Shown: positions 6,583 to 11,649 of the stretch, piece after piece
Layout of the letters: the number at the start of each line of letters is the position of its first letter
Numbering within the stretch: position 1 is the stretch's first letter
DNA from: an uncultured Collinsella sp.
GTDB taxonomy: Bacteria; Actinomycetota; Coriobacteriia; Coriobacteriales; Coriobacteriaceae
Reading direction: 5' to 3'
Length of the DNA stretch: 11,649 bases
Assembly (NCBI GenBank): GCA_959599635.1
Contig: CAUGJN010000044.1
Location: forward strand, 1-11,649
Position numbers and translations under genes: made by a program
The notes under the pieces: model-generated
What the model was told of the DNA's origin: nothing
Databases searched by the model: none
Seen by the model: the letters and a program-made list of their open reading frames with translations, nothing else

Positions 6583-7428
6583 ATGGTCGTACCCGAGCTT
6601 TCGCTCATGAACATCAACCATCGTTACTACAGCATCGAGACGTTTTTTAAGGCTGCAGGTGAGGCCGGCTATCGCAATATCGAGCTGTGGACCGGCTCGA
6701 TGCACCTGTATGTGGATTGCCATGAGCACGATTCGGTGGATAAGATTCGCGATCTTGCCGCCCAGTACGGTATCAAGATCGTGTGCGTGTGCCCCGAGCA
6801 GAACAACCCCAAGCCGTGGAACGTCGCGGTGCGCGGTGAGGCGGGCCAAAAACGCATCCTCTCCTACTTTAAGAATGTGATCGACGTAGCCGTTGAGTTG
6901 GGCGTGCCGCAGATTCTGGTGACGAGTGGTTGGGCCTATCTGGACGAGTCGGCTGAGGACGCCTGGGCCCGCAGCGTTGCCATGCTGCGCTCGGTGTGCG
7001 ACTACGCCGACACGCGCGGTATTCGCGTCGCGCTCGAGGCGCTGCAGCCGTCGGAGTCCGTGCTGGTCAACACCGCACAGGATGTGGCACGCATCCTCGA
7101 GGCGGTCGATCGCCCCAATTGTAAGGCTTGTATCGACTTTGGCGCCATGGAAGTTGCCGGCGACACGATCGACGGATACTTTGAGGTTTTGGGCGACAAG
7201 ATAGTTCACACCCACTTTGTAGATGTGGGCGGCGGCACGACGCATCTTGCCTGGGGTGACGGCGAGCGTGATATGCGTGCCGACCTCGAGGCACTCATGC
7301 GCCACGGCTATACGGGGTATGTCTCGGCCGAGACGTGCGATGGCCGCTACTATCAGGATCCGTCCAAGGCGACGACTCAGGTTATCGAGATGTATCGCCG
7401 TGTGACGGCGGAGATGGAAGCCGAATAA
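6583..7428 (+). CDS. Sugar-amine epimerase, FrlC-like (TIM-barrel sugar phosphate isomerase/epimerase family)
   Basis: This 281-aa cytosolic TIM-barrel enzyme resembles E. coli FrlC, which interconverts fructoselysine and its C3 epimer psicoselysine. Matching points include CPEQNNPKPWNVAVRGE (70-86, FrlC PETNGYPYNMMLGDE), LQPSESVLVNTAQDV (154-168, FrlC LTPYESNVVCNANDV) and FEVLGDKIVHTHFVD (200-214, FrlC FDKLGDKLRHLHIVD). The four metal ligands expected in the family are present: E152, D185, H211 and E250. The ATG at 6583 follows AAGGGGAGGG (6571-6580). The length is typical. There is no operator pair of its own, and a terminator lies just upstream, so it probably depends on read-through from EIIC-EIID. 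Inferred job: feeding a C3-epimeric fructosamine into the pathway. Another ketose or ketosamine epimerisation is possible. Confidence 0.85.
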   Translation: MVVPELSLMNINHRYYSIETFFKAAGEAGYRNIELWTGSMHLYVDCHEHDSVDKIRDLAAQYGIKIVCVCPEQNNPKPWNVAVRGEAGQKRILSYFKNVIDVAVELGVPQILVTSGWAYLDESAEDAWARSVAMLRSVCDYADTRGIRVALEALQPSESVLVNTAQDVARILEAVDRPNCKACIDFGAMEVAGDTIDGYFEVLGDKIVHTHFVDVGGGTTHLAWGDGERDMRADLEALMRHGYTGYVSAETCDGRYYQDPSKATTQVIEMYRRVTAEMEAE

Positions 7429-7440
7429 CTAAATTGCGCG

Positions 7441-7484
7441 GTTGCGCCGGAAACGCTTGGGCGGGTCTGGCGCAACGCCTTTAT
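7441..7484 (+). terminator. Possible weak terminator after the FrlC-like gene
   Basis: GTTGCGCC (7441-7448) and GGCGCAAC (7469-7476) form a perfect 8-bp stem with a 20-base loop. Only a short T stretch follows (CCTTTAT), so termination may be inefficient. It begins 12 bases after the stop codon. Confidence 0.5.
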
Positions 7485-7546
7485 AGCTGACGAGTAGTGG
7501 AGCGCCTGTTGACGGCGGAGCTCGAAATAAACAACTATCGGCGTTG

Positions 7547-7652
7547 TAATACCACTCGGGCGAGGAAACCGACCGTTCGCCGCAAATACTCGTGAGTTTG
7601 GATTGGTATTAAATAACAAGCAATCGTATGGCTATAATTGGTATCAGCAAGA
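7547..7652 (+). promoter_or_regulatory. Operator pair, inverted third half-site and -10 of unit C (SIS copy 2)
   Basis: GGTATTAAATAAC (7605-7617) and GGTATCAGCAAGA (7640-7652) start 35 bp apart. The first is the best palindrome of the six sites: its right half matches AATACC in five of six bases. A perfect -10, TATAAT (7633-7638), sits one base before the second site, as in unit B. A further half-site, TAATACC (7547-7553), occurs upstream in inverted orientation. The expected leader is about 50 bases. Apart from this and the hairpin at 7441, the 267-bp gap 7429-7695 shows nothing else. Confidence 0.75.
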
Positions 7653-7695
7653 AGCGCGATGTATAGAATCGCGCATATGTGATGGGAGGACACAC

Positions 7696-8757
7696 ATGAA
7701 GGAGACCGAGAAGATCGAGATCATGCACTTCGATCAGGAGGGCTACCTCGAGGACGGCAGGAACGTCTACGAGGCCGGCAAGCGGATGACCGCCCTGGCC
7801 GACCGCGTGCACGAGGAGGGCTACGACGCCGTCTTCCTGATGGGCGTCGGCGGCACCTGGGACGAGTTCATGCAGCTCGAGTACCTCATGAACAAGTTCG
7901 GCGACCGCGACCTCGAGGTCTACCTGATCCACGCCGCCGAGTGGAACGTCATGGGCCACAAGCGCATGACCGACAAGTCCGTCGTGCTGACCGCCTCCGA
8001 GTCCGGCACCACCCCCGAGGTGCTCGAGGCCGTCGGCAAGATGAGGGAGATGGGCGTGCGCGTCTTCGCCATGACCAACCCCGAGGGCAAGATCGGCCAG
8101 GCCGTGGGCGCCGAGAACTGCGTCATGATGGCCTCCGACCACGGCGCCGGCGGCTGCGAGAAGGGCTACTACCTCGCCGACTGCTTCGGTCTGCGCCTGC
8201 TCAACCGCCGCGGCTGCTTCCCCAAGTTCGACCTGTTCATCGAGCAGACGAAGGACGTCTGGAAGGACATGCTCGACATCCGCAAGCGCTTCGAGCCGCG
8301 CGCCGAGGAGCTCGCCAGGAAGTACGCGCTGGCCGACTACACCATGTTCATCGGCTCGGGCGCGCTGTGGGGCGAGACCATCCTGTACTCCATGTGCCTG
8401 CTCGAGGAGATGCAGTGGAAGCGCATCCGCCACATCACCTCGCACGACTTCTTCCACGGCACGCTCGAGCTGCTCGAGCCCGGCGTCCCGGTGTTCCTGT
8501 TCATGGGCGAGGACGAGTGCCGCGCCCTCGACGAGCGCGTCCGCGCCTTCCTCACCAGCGGCGTGACCGGCGACGAGGACTACGTCATCATCGACACCGC
8601 CGAGTACGCGATCCCGGGCCTGGACGACGACTTCCGCGTCATCGTGTCGCCCTGGATCCTGTCCGCGCTGACCACCGACCGCCTCGCGCGCAACTACGAG
8701 CTGGTCACCAAGCACAACCTCAAGTACCGCCGCTACTACCACCAGTTCGACTACTAA
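7696..8757 (+). CDS. SIS-domain sugar-amine 6-phosphate deglycase (FrlB/FraB/GfrF-like), copy 2
   Basis: The protein (353 aa) is identical in sequence to the product of 2547-3608, with the same E238/H254 pair and SIS motifs, so the same reaction is expected. By eye the genes differ only at codon 13 (GAT here, GAC in copy 1). The ribosome site differs (GGGAGGA, 7684-7690), and identity stops at the ATG and TAA. An in-frame longer start at 7603 would run through the operator and -10, so the ATG at 7696 is chosen. This copy stands alone between its own operator-promoter and a strong terminator and could supply extra enzyme independent of the PTS genes. In Salmonella the gfr locus has two different deglycases; here the two are the same. 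Confidence 0.9.
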   Translation: MKETEKIEIMHFDQEGYLEDGRNVYEAGKRMTALADRVHEEGYDAVFLMGVGGTWDEFMQLEYLMNKFGDRDLEVYLIHAAEWNVMGHKRMTDKSVVLTASESGTTPEVLEAVGKMREMGVRVFAMTNPEGKIGQAVGAENCVMMASDHGAGGCEKGYYLADCFGLRLLNRRGCFPKFDLFIEQTKDVWKDMLDIRKRFEPRAEELARKYALADYTMFIGSGALWGETILYSMCLLEEMQWKRIRHITSHDFFHGTLELLEPGVPVFLFMGEDECRALDERVRAFLTSGVTGDEDYVIIDTAEYAIPGLDDDFRVIVSPWILSALTTDRLARNYELVTKHNLKYRRYYHQFDY

Positions 8758-8769
8758 GAGCTGGTCACA

Positions 8770-8802
8770 GGTCCGATATCTTGGCTGGTTGATATCTCGA
8801 CC
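8770..8802 (+). other. Imperfect hairpin just after SIS copy 2
   Basis: GGTC-C-GATATC (8770-8780) and GATATC-TC-GACC (8791-8802) can pair around a 10-base loop. No T-run follows. It precedes the real terminator and may be incidental. Confidence 0.3.
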
Positions 8803-8808
8803 CTACAC

Positions 8809-8840
8809 AAGGGCGTCCGCATTGCGCGGGCGCCCTTTTT
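8809..8840 (+). terminator. Strong rho-independent terminator closing the catabolic locus
   Basis: AAGGGCGTCCGC (8809-8820) pairs with GCGGGCGCCCTT (8826-8837) over 12 bp with one wobble and a 5-base loop. The T-run is 8836-8840. It isolates SIS copy 2 from the histidine genes. Confidence 0.92.
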
Positions 8841-8861
8841 GCGTTGCTGCTGGCGCGGGGG

Positions 8862-8980
8862 TCCGGCGGAAAGTCCATCCCGGAATTTCAGCTCAGAGTG
8901 GGATGTGGTTTCCGGATGAGGCCTCCGGCGGAAAATGCATCCCAGTTTTTGGCCGAAAAACGGGACGCGGTTTCCGACTG
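8862..8980. repeat. Tandem pair of related palindromic repeat units
   Basis: Two units about 62 bp apart share TCCGGCGGAAA, then CATCCC, GGGA and GGTTTCCG. Each folds on itself. In unit 1, CGGAAA (8867-8872) pairs with TTTCCG (8909-8914) and CATCCC (8876-8881) with GGGATG (8900-8905). In unit 2 the same arms are 8929-8934/8971-8976 and 8938-8943/8962-8967 (one mismatch), with an inner stem GTTTTT/AAAAAC (8945-8950/8956-8961). They look like REP-type dispersed palindromes. They occupy most of the 403-bp gene-free gap 8758-9160, whose remaining parts are the terminator and the his leader. Confidence 0.7.
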
Positions 8981-9081
8981 GCCTGGGGGATCGCCAGATT
9001 AAGCTGAGGGCCCGCCCCTATGTTTCCAAATGAATACGGTGTGAGCGGCTGCGACGGATTTTCCCCGCAAGCACTCTAGTA

Positions 9082-9090
9082 TGCTAAAGT
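9082..9090 (+). promoter_or_regulatory. Candidate extended -10 promoter of the histidine operon
   Basis: TGCTAAAGT fits an extended -10 (TGn plus TAAAGT). No clear -35 is seen. It would start transcription near 9097, at the base of the hairpin below. The call is tentative. Confidence 0.4.
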
Positions 9091-9093
9091 ACG

Positions 9094-9125
9094 CAGAAGA
9101 CCGGCGGAGCTATGCCGGTCTTCTG
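9094..9125 (+). promoter_or_regulatory. Perfect 12-bp dyad in the hisZ-hisG leader
   Basis: CAGAAGACCGGC (9094-9105) is the exact reverse complement of GCCGGTCTTCTG (9114-9125), with an 8-base loop. No T-run follows, so it is not a plain terminator. It lies 35 bases before the start codon. It could be an operator or a structured 5' end of the mRNA. T-box landmarks are not seen. Confidence 0.6.
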
Positions 9126-9160
9126 TTCCATATGAAACACAGCATGAGGAGGCTCACCAG

Positions 9161-10876
9161 ATGACGGCCACACCGTGGGGATTCCGGGACATATTGCCCG
9201 AGGAGGCTCAGGCGCGCGAGGAGATCGCATGTACGGTGAAGGGCTGCTTCAGGGAGCATCATTACCTTCCGGTCGAGACGCCGTTGCTCGAGGACAAGGG
9301 TTCGCTCGAGGAGGGCGGCCGCATTGCGGACACGCCGTTTAAGCTCTTTGATGATGACGGCCGCCTGCTGGTGGTCCGTCCCGACAACACGCTGCCGATC
9401 GTGCGCTTGGTTTCGACCCGCATGCGCGCGGCCGACCTGCCCCTACGCCTGCGCTACGAGGCGCCGGTGGTTCGTGAGTACCAGCGCAATGCCGGCGGTT
9501 CGCGTCAGTTTGCGCAGCTGGGCTTTGAGCTTATCGGCGCGGGCGATACCGCGGGTGATGTCGAGATTGTCTCGCTCGTGGCCGAGGCCGTGCGCAAGCT
9601 GGCGCTGCCCGATGCGCGCATTATCGCAGGTAGCGTTCGTCCTTTTAAGGAACTGCTCGCGGCGTGCGAGGATCGCGAGCTGGCTGCCGAGGCCCTGCGT
9701 TGCGTGCACGCCAACGACTTTGTGGGCCTCGATGCCCGCGTGGCGGCAAGCGCCGAGTCCGATGCCGTCAAGGCTGCCATTAGCGAGCTGCCGCGCCTGC
9801 ACGGTGGTGCCGAGGTGCTCGACCGCGTGGATGCGCTGCTGGAGGCCGCCGGCATCGCCGTGCCGCTCACGCGCGAGCTGCGCGCCCTGGTCGAGGGTCT
9901 GGCCCCCGAGGATGCCCAGGTGCTGTCGTTCGACTTCTCCATCATGAACTCGTTTGATTACTACACAGGCCTGGTCTTTAAGGCTTATGCCGGCGGCCTG
10001 CCTGACCCGGTCGGTTCGGGTGGACGCTACGACTCCATCTTTACCGGCGCATTTGGCGATGGCATCGAGGTGCCGGCGGCGGGCTTCGCCTTTTCGCTCG
10101 AGCGTCTGGAGGCCGCGCGTACTTCGGCCGAGGACGCCGCCTCCGACGGCGATCACGCCGCGGGCCGTGGCACCGAGGGTCCGCTGCGCATCGCCGTGCC
10201 CAAGGGTTCACTCAAGGCCGACACGCTCGACGTGCTCGAGGCCGCGGGCCTGGACGTCTCCGAGCTGCGCGATCCCGGCCGTCACCTGATCGTGCGCGGC
10301 CGCGACACGCGTGCCGGCGAGGGCGCGGTCGGCGATATCGAGTTTGTCATCGTGCGACCCAGCGACGCGCCCGCCTTTGTGGGCTGTGGCGGCGCCGACT
10401 GCGGCGTCTGTGGCTGGGACTCGCTCATCGAGGCCGACCTCAACCTGCTGCAGCTGGTCGATCTGGGCTACGGCCTGTGCACTTTCATTGAGGCGGAGCC
10501 CGCGTGGCGCGCCGGTCAGGCCGAGCGCAACTATGCACGCCGCGGGTCGCTTCGCGTGGCCACCAAGTACCCGCGCATCGCGAGCGCTTGGTATGCCGAG
10601 TGCGGCGTGAATGCCGACATCGTTTCGCTGCACGGCAATATCGAGTTGGGCCCTATCGTCGGCATGACCGACCGCATCGTGGACATTACCGCCACGGGTG
10701 CCACGCTGCGCGACAACGACCTGGTCATCACCGGCCGCATCATGGATTGCACGGCCCGCTTCTTCGTCAACCCAGGTGCCGCGCGCTTGGATCCGCGCGT
10801 TCGCAACTTGGCCGATCGTCTGGCTGCTGCCGTGAAAGACAAGCATTTTGAGCCCGTCGCGGGCTCGGCACAATAG
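9161..10876 (+). CDS. hisZ/hisG: HisZ-HisG fusion: ATP phosphoribosyltransferase regulatory plus catalytic subunit
   Basis: This 571-aa protein joins two normally separate subunits of the first enzyme of histidine synthesis (ATP + PRPP to phosphoribosyl-ATP). Residues 1-about 320 are HisZ, a histidyl-tRNA synthetase-like regulatory domain, with GFRDILPEEA (7-16), the motif-2-like region 99-126 and GSGGRYDSIF (285-294). A polar linker (about 321-340) leads to the short-form HisG domain (about 342-563), which starts LRIAVPKGSLKADTL and has KYPRIASAWY (469-478) and the PRPP-binding VDITATGATLRDN (507-519). Short HisG needs HisZ for activity, so the fusion keeps them one to one. The ATG at 9161 follows GAGGAGG (9146-9152). 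Three cysteines (C409, C414, C417) sit where the family usually has GAADLGI-type residues. Reading frame is open through the junction. It precedes hisD by 105 bp. Confidence 0.95.
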   Translation: MTATPWGFRDILPEEAQAREEIACTVKGCFREHHYLPVETPLLEDKGSLEEGGRIADTPFKLFDDDGRLLVVRPDNTLPIVRLVSTRMRAADLPLRLRYEAPVVREYQRNAGGSRQFAQLGFELIGAGDTAGDVEIVSLVAEAVRKLALPDARIIAGSVRPFKELLAACEDRELAAEALRCVHANDFVGLDARVAASAESDAVKAAISELPRLHGGAEVLDRVDALLEAAGIAVPLTRELRALVEGLAPEDAQVLSFDFSIMNSFDYYTGLVFKAYAGGLPDPVGSGGRYDSIFTGAFGDGIEVPAAGFAFSLERLEAARTSAEDAASDGDHAAGRGTEGPLRIAVPKGSLKADTLDVLEAAGLDVSELRDPGRHLIVRGRDTRAGEGAVGDIEFVIVRPSDAPAFVGCGGADCGVCGWDSLIEADLNLLQLVDLGYGLCTFIEAEPAWRAGQAERNYARRGSLRVATKYPRIASAWYAECGVNADIVSLHGNIELGPIVGMTDRIVDITATGATLRDNDLVITGRIMDCTARFFVNPGAARLDPRVRNLADRLAAAVKDKHFEPVAGSAQ

Positions 10877-10903
10877 CGCGAGCGCGCACGGGCGCCCCCA
10901 TAT

Positions 10904-10948
10904 CCGGGCTGCGGGTCGATTGGCGCCGCTGCCCGGCCTCTCGTTTTT
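10904..10948 (+). other. Intercistronic hairpin between hisZ-hisG and hisD
   Basis: CCGGGC (10904-10909) pairs with GCCCGG (10931-10936), and GCGG (10911-10914) pairs with CCGC (10926-10929). Five T residues come seven bases later (10944-10948). That spacing is poor for a terminator, and the genes belong to one pathway, so partial termination or mRNA stabilisation is more likely. Confidence 0.45.
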
Positions 10949-10981
10949 CGAACACAACCTCGACCGATAGGGGATACCGAT

Positions 10982-11649
10982 ATGAAGACTATCAAGCTTG
11001 CTCCCGGCGAGCGCCTCGCTACCAATCAGCTCAACCGCAAGGGTGTGCTACCGAAAAACATTGTTGACGCCGCCCGCGATATCGTGGCCAACGTGCGTGC
11101 CAACGGCGATGCCGCGGTGCGCGATTATTGCCAGCGTTTTGATGGTGTTGAGCTGCAGAGTTTTCGCCTGCCGCAGGAGCAGATCGATGCTGCACTCGAA
11201 GGCCTCGATCCTGCCTTTGTTGCCGCGTTGGAGAAAGCTGCACGCCAGATCCGCGAGTTCCACCAGCGCGAGGTCGAGCAGAGCTGGTTTACCACGCGCC
11301 CGGACGGCACGATGCTCGGCGTTAAGGTGACCCCGCTCGCGGCGGCCGGCATCTATGTGCCGGGCGGTCGTGCGCAGTACCCTTCCACCGTGCTTATGAA
11401 CGCCATTCCCGCCAAAGCGGCCGGCGTCAAACGCGTGGTCATGGTGACGCCGCCGCAAAAGGACGGCCTGATCAGCCCCTACACGCTCGCCGCGGCAAAG
11501 CTCGGCGGAGTGGACGAAATCTATATGGTGGGCGGCGCCCAGGCTGTGGCCGCGCTGGCGTACGGCACCGAGACCATTCCGCGCGTCGACAAAATTACCG
11601 GCCCGGGCAACGCCTTTGTTGCCGCCGCCAAGCAGATTGTCTCGGGCGA
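10982..11649 (+). CDS. hisD: Histidinol dehydrogenase, N-terminal part (cut by window end)
   Basis: HisD carries out the last two steps of histidine synthesis, histidinol to histidine with two NAD+, as a zinc enzyme in the cytosol. The frame is open from the ATG at 10982 to the window end and gives 222 residues, about half of the usual 430. Family motifs are clear: IYVPGGRAQYPSTVLMNAIP (124-143), GGAQAVAALAYGT (184-196) and KITGPGNAFVAAAK (204-217). The zinc-binding and catalytic residues fall in the missing second half, so activity cannot be judged. A ribosome site, AGGGGA (10969-10974), precedes the start. It follows the HisZ-HisG fusion in the same direction, as in a histidine operon. Confidence 0.95.
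   Translation, partial: MKTIKLAPGERLATNQLNRKGVLPKNIVDAARDIVANVRANGDAAVRDYCQRFDGVELQSFRLPQEQIDAALEGLDPAFVAALEKAARQIREFHQREVEQSWFTTRPDGTMLGVKVTPLAAAGIYVPGGRAQYPSTVLMNAIPAKAAGVKRVVMVTPPQKDGLISPYTLAAAKLGGVDEIYMVGGAQAVAALAYGTETIPRVDKITGPGNAFVAAAKQIVSG

Noticed and set aside
3609..7695. Insertion sequence or transposon carrying the duplicated deglycase
   Set aside because: No transposase, no terminal inverted repeats and no target-site duplication were seen at the edges of either copy.
8789..9007. 72-codon forward open frame after deglycase copy 2
   Set aside because: It covers the terminator and the palindromic repeats and has no protein-like character.
9008..9160. T-box or other riboswitch in the histidine leader
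   Set aside because: No T-box sequence, no competing terminator/antiterminator pair and no T-run after the dyad.

Overview
The window looks like chromosomal DNA of a Collinsella-like gut actinobacterium (class Coriobacteriia). This is inferred from the moderately high GC, the mannose-family PTS genes, the short-form HisG fused to HisZ, and strong AGGAGG-like ribosome sites. The genus is not proven from sequence alone. All convincing genes are on the + strand.

Layout. Positions 1-277 hold the tail of a T-run and a long inverted repeat, then a short hypothetical gene (278-769). Two overlapping GntR/UTRA regulators follow (805-1572 and 1557-2270) and end at a terminator. From 2386 to 8840 there is a catabolic locus in three transcription units, each preceded by the same pair of GGTATT-type sites. 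Unit A is a SIS-domain deglycase, EIIA and EIIB. Unit B is EIIC and EIID, then after a terminator an FrlC-like epimerase. Unit C is a second copy of the SIS deglycase. After a strong terminator and a tandem palindromic repeat comes the start of a histidine operon: a HisZ-HisG fusion and hisD, which is cut by the window end.

Function. The SIS protein matches the FrlB/FraB sugar-amine deglycases in its C-terminal half. It keeps the Glu (E238) and His (H254), 16 residues apart, that act in FraB/FrlB. The TIM-barrel protein matches the psicoselysine/fructoselysine epimerase FrlC and keeps its metal ligands. With a four-part mannose-family PTS, this is best read as an Amadori-product pathway (fructoselysine or a close relative). 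The PTS imports and phosphorylates the fructosamine, the deglycase splits it to a hexose phosphate and the free amine or amino acid, and the epimerase brings in the C3 epimer. The exact substrate cannot be fixed from sequence. As I recall, Collinsella intestinalis has been reported to consume fructoselysine, which fits.

Most unusual points. (1) The two 1,062-bp SIS genes differ, by my reading, at one synonymous base, and the identity starts at ATG and stops at TAA. (2) That gene uses G or C at the third position of all but one or two codons, unlike its neighbours. (3) A paired operator-like motif, GGTATT-A-AATACC and variants spaced 33-35 bp, marks all three units and suggests control by the adjacent GntR pair.
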